A stretch of DNA of 64,000 bases from Neospora caninum Liverpool (taxonomy: Eukaryota; Apicomplexa; Conoidasida; Eucoccidiorida; Sarcocystidae), in the NCBI RefSeq assembly GCF_000208865.1, contig NC_018393.1, positions 2,684,714 through 2,748,713 of the forward strand. Reading direction: 5' to 3'. Of this stretch, positions 10,856-21,846 are shown in pieces. Made by a program: the position numbers and the translations under genes. Below the pieces are notes generated by a model. The model searched no databases. It worked only from the letters and a program-made list of their open reading frames with translations, and was not told where the DNA came from. The first letter of the stretch is position 1, and each line of letters begins with the position of its first letter.

Positions 10856-13800
10856 CAGGTCTGCCTCCCCTCATAGAGCGTCAAGGCGAAAACCAAATGG
10901 GAAGCCACGTGAAACGAGTCCCAGACAGCTCAACGTGCTGTCCTGACTTCATCTGTGCAGTGCGAAACCTTCCGTCGACACAAAAGAAACACGGACGCTG
11001 GCCTCCACACATGCAGAAAGCAATCAGCGCTATGAGCTACCTAACTCTATAGAGCGAGAACGGTTTCAATCAGTTTGACAACAGGGCGGTAACGCTGCTT
11101 ATGTTTCGAGGGAACCATACCAAATCGATTTTAGAGGCAGCGCAAGCAGGAATTTACAAGATATGGTTTGTTACAGGCATCCGCGTGATATCGCGCAGTC
11201 CACGGGAAACTGTATTGTAGTAGCAGTGAGCTAATGCATCTGCAACGACACGTAACCTATGGACATCCGAGAGGTGAAATCAGGTACTGGTTGTCGCTGG
11301 GCCTCTTGGGCTGGCCGTCTGTGCTTGACCCTTATGAAGAACGCGTAGACACGACACGGTGACAGAGCCTGTTTTACTCGCATTGATATGTTCACCGGCG
11401 GCGGCTCCACAGTAGTCGCACTACAATCCGTGTTACAATTGTCGCCTGCGTTGCACGTATACGGCAATACAGAAGAGAAATTCTTTCCATGATCCATTCA
11501 AATGTACAATACACTTCCGGATGTTGCCGGGACTGGTCGGTTCTGTTCTGACAATGGGAACGTCTACATCCTGAGCGCCGCACTGTCATGTATGCATTGC
11601 CGTAAACTTTATCTCTCACTTATATACTCGACACTTAAACTTCGGTAAGAATTTCTCTAGCAAAAACACTAAACGGCTGCTTCCTCTGCCCACTGGTGGA
11701 AGAATAGCAAAAAACGTGAGCGTCCCCCGCCAGGCTAAGTATCTGCTGGTCGGGACAATCATTGCAAAACCGGGAGCTGTAGTCCTAACAGGCGTACTCC
11801 TTTTCAGGCGCAGTTGTTCTTCGGTATGCGTTTAGGTTGTTTGGCTGTCTTCTGCTCCATTTAGACATAAGACTGACCTGAACTTGAACGTATACAGATT
11901 GACCTGAAGGGGGAAGACGCAAGGTAACGGACCGCGGAAAACATGAGCCCATCCTTTCAGCGGAGCCATGTGTCAATCTAGAGAACGAAGAGACTCGGAA
12001 GGCTGCGAGAATCGGGGTGCGAAACATGTGTGTTCTACCGTCCTCTATTGTGTGAGCAAGAATGTACTCTTTGATTTGGCATACGTGACCGTGAGAGAAA
12101 CGAACTTGGGATTATGCTTGTTCAGAAACAGTACTGGAAGAACCAACATTCCACAAAGGACAACCGCGCCGTTTAAGGGGGCGCTTGGCAGACGTTACTT
12201 AGAAACATACTAGGCAGGAACTTCTGGGTCCGAACCCTGGATCCAAAAGATACAAGAAGCCTCCGAGTAGCTTCATGGCTCCCGAGGGAAGGGCGTGGAC
12301 ATACAGCACTGCTCTCGCCAAAGAGTTAATATAGATTTCCTGGGAGACGTGTTGGTGTAGCCACGTGTGACCAAGTTAGGAGCGAGATCACGGTAGCTGG
12401 AAACAAGCGATGAGACGAGTCGCGACACAGTTAAGTCCGGCGGTTCCTGCACGGACACAGAGATGAGTTGTGTCCGACTTAACAAACCTCGGCGACGGTG
12501 TGTCACAGCATACAAGACAACAGAAGGAGCACTACGTCGAGGTTACTTACTTGTTGTGCCGCATGTCCCCTACGGGACATGACGTGGTTTGAGGTAATTC
12601 CCACGAGCTGGAGTCGAGGGGTCAGCTGAGAGACAGAGGAAGAGCGCGACAGATACAGCGATGAGGAGGAGAAGTGGTACCATACTGGGACAGCGAGAAA
12701 CCAGCAGGCAGAACGCTGCATTTCTCCTTCCCAAATGAAACGATTTTGAGGAAGCTGCAGCGCAAAAGCAATACTGCCGCTGTGTTGTTGCGGCACGGAG
12801 ACCCCCGTTTCTTCCATTATTCAGACGGACTGGAGATGTATATCCATCCTGAGATAGGACAAAAGAAGGTGGAAAATGTTCCGTTTGGTCTGTGGGGCTG
12901 TCTTCTATCCGAACGTTCTCATGCCCTGTCCAGAAAGCAAGCATTCTGTCTTGCCCAGTTAGGGAAACGCTTTGACCGCGTGTTGTATTCAAAAGCGACA
13001 CAAACGGGGAGCAGCATTGTGTGTACTAACCCGTGAACGGAATCTTCGATGTTGGCATTGATGACCGCACGAAAAATACCTTGTGGGGACTGTGAAAAGG
13101 CAAAATATGTCTGTGGGTCGGGGTGATGGATGCCCATCGCTTGTTCACCTCGCTTCTGTACGGCAAGTGATCTCAAAGGTTCGATCATACTCAAGTGGCA
13201 TCCAACGTCATCCTTAGGAGCGGACTGGCTACCTGCCAGGGGAGGCATAATGTCCACACTTGAGTTTCAAAACAAAGTGAGGACGAACGATCTTTCTTCA
13301 AAGTTCTCCCGTCCTTCCGTGGGTAGCGGTCTGGTCAACCGTCCCAGAACGGTGCGTCGCTGTTGTCACACGTCAGGTTTTTTCTTCCGAATCTGCACGC
13401 TTAGTGCCCAAAGCTTGGCGTTATAGCAAGAAAGACACCAGAGAAGCTGCCCCTTCTCTATTCTGTTCTTTCGTAGCGTAAGTCTTTGACCGTGGACACC
13501 ACGAAAACGCGGCCATACAACTTCTTTCCGCTACTTCTTCCTGATCCCGACCAGTATGTCTTCCGAACTAGGCGCCGCAGCGCAGCACCTGGTTCCGGAG
13601 AAAGAAATTAGAGAACGTAGCTGTGTGTTTCCGTTATATGTGCCTGTATGCTGGCATGGAGTTCCCTTGCTTCTGTGCTCCTCGTGTGGCACTATAGGGG
13701 AGATTCTGTTATGTAATTGTCTTGAGCAACCAGAAGGTCGCATTCGGCTGCAGTATACAGCTCATGAGGTTGTCGAGAGAGTCCCCTTCTTACTAGCCTT

Positions 13801-13927
13801 CCTGGCAAGAGCATTTTTCCCGAGAGGGAACGTTGGTCCAGCGCCACCGTTTCGCTAGGCGGTACTCCTGTCGTAGCTCCTGACTTGTATGGCGCTCCTC
13901 CACACTCCACTGCGTCCAGGTGTCGCT
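9305..13927. other. Spacer, right half gene-poor
   Basis: 9305-10855 is the 5' flank of copy B within the duplicated unit. From 10856 to 13927 I see no conserved protein, RNA gene or large repeat; the open frames there are short and have no recognisable motif. A T-loop-like GGTTCGGACC on the minus strand near 12235 does not sit in a tRNA fold. Confidence 0.45.
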
Positions 13928-14752
13928 TCAAACTCTTGAGCGGCACACGCTGTTACTCACGTCTTCCGCTCGCTCGAGTCGGTGTGTTCTGAACTCTCGC
14001 CAGGTTCTGTTTCTCTCGACTGACGAGTCGGTTGACCAATTGCACGGGTAACGGGGGCGGGGACCGTTTCCGGTGCGAAAGAGATGCCGGAACACCGGGG
14101 GGTTTGGGCACGTCGCGACTTGCAGGCAGCCTGCGTTTCGCGGCCGTAACTTTCCTGCCGCCTTTCTCGTGCACTTCGTAAATACATCGTGAAAAAGTGC
14201 GTCTTCTGTAAGCGATATGTCTGTAGCGCAGAGAAGGTTCTCCAGCAACCTCCTTCGTTCCAACTGACTCTCTTGCAGCTTCAGCCACGCACCACATTTT
14301 TCCACTACCCCCGACAACGCATTGTACGAGAGTGGGGTTTCCTCAACGCGCGCGGTGATACTGCGGTGAGCGAGGCAACGACGCTGCGCCGAAAGCGCTC
14401 CATAAGACTCCGATGAGAATTGTCTAAATTGGAGAGATGCTTGGACGGTGCGACGAAGTGAAGCGCAGGTTCTTTCTACTAGTGTCTCCAAAGGAAACAT
14501 AGTTCCCCGCCTCCGCGCGGATTTTTTCCACGGACTGGCCCGTGCCTTGCCGCTTCTCCGCGCCGTCGGCTCCTCTCCGTCAGCAACGCCCCCTGTCGCC
14601 CCCAACCCGCCTTGACCCATTAACCTAGCAAGAAGCATCATGTGTGCGAAGGCATAGGGCATGCGGAGACTTTTTTTTGGAGATCGCCGGCATCGTTGTG
14701 CCCCATGAAAAGTCGTACCTCTCGGGACCACACTGCCGGAGAAGAAGTTCAT
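13928..14752 (-). CDS. Hypothetical single-exon ORF
   Basis: An open frame of 274 residues begins with a true ATG at 14752. The first ~110 residues are basic, with a short hydrophobic segment (FAHMMLLARLMGQGGLG) that could serve in mitochondrial targeting. The middle (about 145-190, including GAWLKLQESQLERRRLLENL) looks like an amphipathic helix. I recognise no family. Length is the main support in this GC-rich stretch, and it could be a chance frame or one exon of a longer gene. Confidence 0.3.
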   Translation of the reverse strand: MNFFSGSVVPRGTTFHGAQRCRRSPKKSLRMPYAFAHMMLLARLMGQGGLGATGGVADGEEPTARRSGKARASPWKKSARRRGTMFPLETLVERTCASLRRTVQASLQFRQFSSESYGALSAQRRCLAHRSITARVEETPLSYNALSGVVEKCGAWLKLQESQLERRRLLENLLCATDISLTEDALFHDVFTKCTRKAAGKLRPRNAGCLQVATCPNPPVFRHLFRTGNGPRPRYPCNWSTDSSVERNRTWREFRTHRLERAEDVSNSVCRSRV

Positions 14753-16077
14753 CCGTCTCCTTCAGAACTTTTCCGTGAGGTCGTTGCTTCTTCTCGTCTC
14801 TCGGTGCCCTCGAAGCGTTTCCCTCCGTGTGGATTCGCCCGTCTCGGCGACAGGGAACGTCGCTGCGGGGCTGGGCCAGGCGCTGCCGAAGCTAGCTTCC
14901 CTTCTCGGTATCGACTTGCCCAATCTGGGATTTTTGTGGATACACGACAGATCTGTGTGCGCCGTTCTGATGTCGCTTCCCTGCGTGTTTGTCTGCGCTG
15001 AAGGAAAGGCAACGGGGGCGGCCAGATGCAGCGGAACGGGTAGTGCGAGGGCGCCGGAATAGATATTCTCTCGGGTCTCTGCTTCTCAAAAAAGGTCGAG
15101 TGAATCTGGAGGGAACGATTCACAGCAACGGGACAAAGTCTCTGTGGAGCGATACCCCTCGACATTGGCCACGACGGGCCACGTCAAACCTCTTGCCTCT
15201 CGCGCTCCACAGCACACAACAGCCCACGCGTCCGGGATATATATCAGATACGGGGGCAACGGCGCCCCCGTATGCCGACCCTGATAGATTTCCCCCGTTT
15301 TTCTTCGCTGCTCTGCTGAATAAACCACGACTTGGGGGGTGGGTTGGCAACCTGCGTCAGCCAAACTCCGCCTCGCGTCCGTCGCATGCTTCTCCCTCGT
15401 TTGTGACCTTCTCTTCCCGCTGTATTCTTGTTGACGCGCCCAAGTGCAGAAAAGACGACCGTTCTCAGGGTAACGTTTTCCGGGAGAAGGCCAGAGGGAG
15501 CAACGCGGGACTACCACCGCTGTGCGCCTGGCACTTGTTGGGACTCGCGCAAAACGAAGTAGGCAGACGACGCACGTGCTTCTGTCTCTTTTTCTCCGTT
15601 GGGCGCCAAACGCGCAGGCGCCTAACCACGTTTTTTTTTTCGACTGTTTTTCCTCTCGGCACTCTCTCCCAGCCCTGCGTCCTGGAGACGGCATGCGGCG
15701 TGGGGAGAGACTGGAAAAATCGGCGGTTCGGAAAGAGAAGTAGAGCCGCTTCCGATTGCTTTTGCCGTCCCCCAGGTACACACGGCCCCGCGGTCGTCCA
15801 TCCAGGACATCTCGTGTTGTGTCGCCCCTCTTTTCTCAGGGCCTTGCAACTCGACAGCTGCACATTCGCTCTCGCCGCCCGAGGAGCTGTCCGTCGTTCT
15901 TTGGCAGAGGCATTCCCAGCTTCGTCTATGTGTATGTTTACACATGGACACGCTGCATGCGTCGACGGGGACGCGTGCTGAAGGGAAGGCAAGCAGAGAC
16001 AGAGGCTGTGTCCGTGTATGGAGTTTGGCTTTCCCTAGGTGTTTGCCTGCTGCATAGTATTCTGCCCACATGTCGTG
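14753..16077. other. Upstream region of the PP2C-type gene
   Basis: No conserved coding sequence is seen. The open frames on both strands are Ser/Arg/Pro-rich and overlap each other, as expected for pyrimidine-rich 5' UTR and promoter DNA in this genome. A GGAGACG motif is at 15684-15690, ~390 bases before the start codon; it resembles the WGAGACG element of Toxoplasma promoters but with G at the first position. Confidence 0.4.
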
Positions 16078-19000
16078 ATGGAGAGAGAGGAACAAGTTAG
16101 CGAACAGCGGCGGAAGCGGAGCTCTTCCTCGCCCCCTTTCTCCTCCCCTGTCTCTGCGCCCGTCGTGCTCTCTCGGCGAACATCCATCGCTTCCTTTCTG
16201 CCTCGATGCTGCCTCCTCCTCCTCTTTTACGTCTTCTACACCGGCGAGTCGCAGGGTTCGCCCCTCTCACTCTCTCTCCTTTTCCCAGAAGCGGCGCAGA
16301 GTGACACGGGGAAGGATCCCCAACACGGGAGCAGCGTCGAGGCCACCCAAGACACGACGCAGGAGGGCCAGAGCACAAGTGGGCCGGGTGGGGACGACGA
16401 GAGCTCGAGCGACGATGACTCCTCGAGTGCAGAAAGTGGGGAGAATGACGAGGGTGAAGAAGACGATGACGGCGACGACCCCGACGACGTGGACACGCCA
16501 GACTTTGACGCGCCATCGCCTGAGCCTCCGCGCACACCGTGGGAAAACGGGAGCACGGCGCGCGACCGAGAAGCCACACTCCGTCGTAACCGAGGTTCTC
16601 CAGTGCCTCGAGACCGGGACGTTCCCGTGCCGCCAGACGGGCACGATCCAGCGCCGCAAGAGGGGACCGATCCAGGGCCAGAAGACCGGGACGGCCCAGT
16701 GCCTCGAGACCGGTCTCTTCACAAACCCGCCGAGGGGAGAGAAGGCGAGAAAGCGAGAAGAGAAGAGAGAGAAGGACGCAGCGGAGGCAGCTCCGGTGCG
16801 CCCCGCTCCTTTCCGCCCCACCGCCTCGCCACATCTTCTCACGGGAGTGCGCTCCCTCGCTCGGCGGACTACAAAGGGTCGGGCGCCTCGCCCCGCGACG
16901 CGGACGGGCCGAGTGGCGGCCGCGTGGCCACGGGCGGCGGCGCGGGGACTGCAGGCAGGCGGGGCGGAACGCGGTCGGGCGCAGGGACGAGCGGAAGCGG
17001 CGGGAGAGGCGGCGTCCGAGCCTCGCATGTTGGTGGCGCACGAGACGCGACTACGCAAGACGGCGCGAGGCTGCGGGAGACGACGCGCCGGAGCGCAAAA
17101 CCCCGTCCCCAGTCGACGGATCGACCTCCAAGGGTGGCCAACGTGAAAGAGAACAGCTCTGGGGGGGGACGGTCCATGGGCCGCGGAGCCGGCGACGAGG
17201 GTCAAGAGACAGCTGGGTCCCTCCGGAACCAACTCAGGGGGTTCGCCTCCAAACTCATCGGAGGCGGGTCGAGCAGAGGGGACAAGTACGAAGACGACGA
17301 GGAGGAGGACATGTACGACGGGCGAGACGAACAGGAGAAAGTCATTGTCAGTTACGCTGAGGCCTTCACGGTCACTGCCGCAGGCACGATGGTGGGGCGA
17401 CGCCCGACGGATGAAGACGTGAGTTGAGAGAAGACTGGAAACGTGAAAGGGGGGTGCCATGGGAAGTCCAGAGGTACAGAGGTGCGGGGGAGATACCGGC
17501 GGCTACCGCCACCGCGAAGACTGTAGAGGCCGCAGCTCTGTAGGTGGACACAGCCACACAACGAGCCACGTGGGAGTGAGAGGCCTATTGGGGGAGACAG
17601 CCGGACACGCTTAGACAGGGAGAGAGAGAACGGGGGGGTTGCTCGTAGAGGCACGCGCAGAGAGTCAGACACGATGCCGGGGGAGCTCAGGTCGACACCT
17701 GGGCGTCTTAACGGGGACGAGGCGAGACAGACAGGCTCCTGTTTGAACGGTTTTGCTCGTTGCAGGGCGTTTGCCAGAAGTCAGCTCAGGGGCCGATCGA
17801 AGCAGCTGATTTCTGTTCTCGCGTTCTCCCCCCACTCCGCGACAGTCCCCCCCCGATCGTGGCGTGGCGGCGCTGTTTCGTGAGGAGACCCGTTGTGTAC
17901 CAGGCAACGCCTACGTTCTTCCTTTCGCCTCATTTCCCGCGTTCCGTCTGGAGTCCTCTCGAGCGTTTTTCTTCAGGCTCTCTTGGTGAACGCGATTCTC
18001 CCACACATGCCTAACGTGCGCGTGAAAGCGATCTTCGATGGCCACGGCGGGGACGAGGTGGCCCGATATTTGGCAGACAATGCACTGACCTATCTGAGTA
18101 AGGCATGCAAATTCCTTCCGGGGCTTCCGCCTGTGTCTCGCCAGTCTGTTTCCGTGCTTCGCGCGTTGGCCTCGTTTACGGCTAGGAGTAGCCCAGCGCT
18201 CGCGCTCGCAGAGGCGGGGTTCCCGCCCAAGGCCGTTTTGCTGTAAGGTGGCAGTTTCCCGTGGCTTCCGCTCGCTGTTTCATGCGTTGAAAATGCGTGC
18301 ATATGCGCCCTGCCGCTTCTGGGTCGTAAATGCTTGCATAGGCTTATACGCCGAACGTCCGCGCATATCTCGTTGGCGTTTTCCTGCGAACGTATTCGTA
18401 CAGAAAAAACGATTCCCTCGGATTCACGCAGTCACACGTTACTCCAAGCGTCTCCGGGCTCTTGGTTTGCGCGGCAGCGCCTTGTGGGCAAGGCCGTGTT
18501 TGTCTCTCGCTCGCGATCCTTGCATGCGTTTCCGAGGAAGGGCGGACGGCCCGCGAGCGATGTGAAGGCCTTCGCGCCAGTCGAGCGAGAGTCGCATGTC
18601 CTGTGGAACTGCCACAGTTTCACGTGTGTGCATCCGTGTAGAGTTCGTATACAGAAAACCTGCGTAACCACGTGGGCACGCGAGCAAGTGGATGTGTGCG
18701 GTTGCTTGTGCTCGGTGCACACAGGCCATTTAACAAGTCTGCGAGCCCAAGACATTCAAGCAGCGTGCCTGGCAATGGACGACGCCGTCAGGAGAGTTGT
18801 GTGGAAGGATGCGCCCGACGCTGGAGCCACAGGTACCGCACAAACTTCAAAATCAGAAGCGCGCAAAAAGGCCACTGCCGGGATCTGCCTTCCCAGTTGC
18901 CTGCGTGGTGTGTGCAGTCTGCGACAGAGCTGCGTACACGTCTTCCTCCGCTAGGCACTCGCGCTTCCTCAAACCTCAAATGTGTTGAGATGGGGATCCC

Positions 19001-21846
19001 AGTTTTGTGTGTGTGTGTGTGTGTGTCCCGGGGATCTGTTGACAACCGAACGCCGCTGTGGGGAACTGGACGGACACCTTGGCGTGGGCGCGAAACAGCC
19101 TGGGTGGGTTCTCTGTCTCCTAGCCAGATTCGTGCATGCAAGGACGCGCTGGTGCCTCTGCGTTTCCACATGTATATCTGTCTGCATCTCCGTATACATC
19201 TATTTATACAGGTATTTGTACGCAGTTGAGCGGAGGATCTGCGTTTTGAACGCGTCGCATAGTCTGTGTTGCTCCTTGCGGCGGGTTCCCCTTACACAGG
19301 AATCATAGCGTTCATTGAGAAGGTTGTCTCGCCCGTGGAGGTCAACGTCGTCGGGCGAGAGATTGTCCGTGACGACGGGGACCCGACAAGGCCTTTCGTG
19401 CCGCTACTGGAGCAGCTTCAACTGGACGCCCTTGCCGAAGGAGACACCTACACGGCGATGTCTCTGGGACGCGCAGAGCTCGGCAGTTCCGAAGGGAGAC
19501 GGTCACGCCAGAAAAAGCGACGCAGGAGGAGAGCGAAGAAAATAACGCTCGGAGCCGGAGAAGCTGTTTTTCGCGTTGTAGTCGCCAATGTCGGTAAGTC
19601 CCCAAACACAGGAAATGCCAAGCCGGTTCCTGTCTGCTGTGGCTGCTCATATGGACACGCACACACTGGGGTGGATATGTACGACGTATATATATATATA
19701 TATATATATACGCATGTACGAGCCAGGGGCACATTCTCACACACACACACACTTGTCGATGCACATATATACATAAATATGCATTTGTTTAGCGATACGG
19801 GATTCACAGGCACGATCTTCAGCTTGCGAGATGGGCAAAAAAATACAGAGGGTTTCGACACAGGACCGGGGACACGGATGGACCTCCGGAAGCAGGCGCG
19901 TCCGCGCTGCGGCCAGTGTCCACGATTTAACCCCTATTGCAATCACCCAAATAGTTTTTTCAGGTGCTCTCGTTTCGCGTACCTATGCATGCATGTGCAT
20001 GCATACGTGGCTACCGGATTCCGGTGCGCATACGCAAGTGCCTCTGTGCAGCGCTGTCCGTTCCTGGCCGCTAGCACGCGTTGTGCTCCCCTTCTTTGCT
20101 CTTCGTTTGCTTTCCGCAGGCGATTCTCGGGCGGTTCTTCTTCATCAAGATGGATCGTTTACGCCACTGTCTCGAGACCAGAAGCCTGAACAGGAGACCG
20201 AGCGATTGCGAGTGGAAGCAGCTGGGGGGCGCGTCGTCTTTGGCGACGTGCCCAGGGTGGACAACATGCTGGCCGTCGCGCGTTCGTATGGAGACTTTGT
20301 AGGTTCATGCATGTCCCTCAGATGTGGAGGTTTCAAGGCTGGCGCATTGGGGCACTCCAAAAGGGTTTGAAAAACAAGTTTTCCAGGGGTTTGTGCGTAT
20401 CCGCTGTGCCTATCACTTCCGGTTGCCCCACCAAGTTGCTCGAGACGGACAGGTTCCCCCTCGCTCTGTTGTGGCCTTGCTGCTTCAGTACATGAAGGAC
20501 AACCCGCGGCTCCCGGCTGACAAGCAGAAGGTTATAGCTGTCCCTGACATTCGCATGTTCTACGCGACGCCGAAAGATCTTCTTCTCCTCACGTGTGATG
20601 GTGGGTGTAGCGGGACTGAGAGGAATGCATGCGCTCGTGGCCAGGATGTGTTGAGCAATCCTTATCTGCTCAACAGGGGAGCCCGCATGTCGGCAAGGCT
20701 TAGGACGAAGGCGACACGTGCACGCGTGGAGGCGGAGGAGCTGTGTTTTTCTGCTGTATCTTCGAGGGCGTACGTCTTCTTCGCTACGTTCCCCGTCCCA
20801 TTGCCTGTCGACGCGTGGGCCCCTCACGCCGCGTTTCCGTCGCAGGCGTTTGGCACATCTTCCTTGTCGGCGGGGGGCGCTTTTTCTGCCTGCGTGGCGG
20901 TCTCGCCTCGTTAGCCGTGTCTTTCTTTCGTCCTGTTTCTTCACAGTGCCCCTTTCGCCCGCTCTGTCTCTGCCTTGTTCGCCTCCAGGAGTCTTTGAGC
21001 CGCTGCCAATGACCTACAAGAACGTCGCCGCAGTGGTTCACCAGACCCCCGTCGGCGGCTCTGTCCGGGGCCGGATGAAACGAGCGGTGACGAATCTTCT
21101 TGATGCGGCATACGAAACGGGCTCCAACGACAACATCTCTGCAATGCTGACAGCCTTTACGCCCAAGGGACGGTTTTCGTCGCATACGACCCTCGGCTAC
21201 ACGATCTTTACGGGCGACGGTGCGTGCAAGTGTCACACATGCAAAAGAACGGATTTGCGCCTGCCGATAAACGACCAGCTTGGTACCTTGTTTCGGGGTG
21301 GTGGGATTTAAGGCAGACATCCGCTGAGAGACGCGAAACTCTTGAGTCAAAACGACCTGCGCTCCCTCCCTCTCTCGTGCCTACGACTGACACACACAGA
21401 CAGATAGCCAGAGGCTATGCATACGCACCTACCCGGTGCCGCACTTCTGGATGACGGTACGGGAACACCCGATGATGCAGTTGCTCTCCGGGGATGCGTG
21501 CCGTGCAGATGCAAGTGGAGGTTCGTTCTGTCACCGGAACAAGCTCACGGGGCTGTCCGCGCGACGGCCGTGTGGCTGTGTCTGTGTGCGTGCGTGTGCA
21601 CGTCTCTCTCTCTACATATAGATATATATTCAGCAGCGACTTGACCAGCGACGGAAAGTGGAAAAAAAAGCCTCGGGGGCACGCGTGCGCATGTGTATGG
21701 GAAGGCGAAAGGAAGGAGACGCGTTGTTTTGTTGTGGGCCGACAACTTTTTGTGTTGCAGGCGAAATTATTCAACAAGGCCACGAACGCCAGGAGAATAC
21801 GAGAATGGATCCGGACAAGGTGAAGAAGAATGTGTCCCTCTACTAA
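16078..21846 (+). CDS. Secretory PP2C/PPM-type protein phosphatase
   Basis: Metal-dependent Ser/Thr phosphatase of 823 residues. Exons: 16078-17418, 17977-18097, 18725-18832, 19300-19593, 20120-20298, 20489-20600, 20989-21219, 21761-21846; all phases agree. The start is the ATG at 16078, as upstream in-frame sequence offers only GTG. A hydrophobic signal lies at about 36-56 (SIASFLPRCCLLLLFYVF), so the protein should enter the secretory pathway. Residues 78-145 are very acidic and 145-430 are a low-complexity charged linker. The catalytic domain starts near 435: PTDEDALLV, FDGHGG (468-472), GDSRAV (622-627), CDGVFEPL (from 717) and GSNDNIS (Asp766), so the metal-binding Asp residues are kept. 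A ~75-residue insert with a Lys/Arg run (about 532-606) splits the domain before VANVGDSR. Toxoplasma secretes several PP2Cs (PP2C-hn and PPM3C are known); I cannot say whether this is one of them. Confidence 0.9.
19006..19026. repeat. (GT)n microsatellite in PP2C intron 3
   Basis: A run of about ten GT dinucleotides lies in the intron between 18833 and 19299. Confidence 0.9.
19687..19710. repeat. (TA)n microsatellite in PP2C intron 4
   Basis: About twelve TA units inside the intron 19594-20119. Confidence 0.9.

Noticed and set aside
12215..12260. T-loop-like GGTTCGGACC on the minus strand suggesting a tRNA
   Set aside because: The surrounding bases do not form acceptor, D and anticodon stems with the required spacing.
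16267..17460. Long minus-strand frame opposite PP2C exon 1
   Set aside because: It is the shadow of the GC-rich, charged phosphatase exon; the plus-strand frame joins in phase to a complete catalytic domain.
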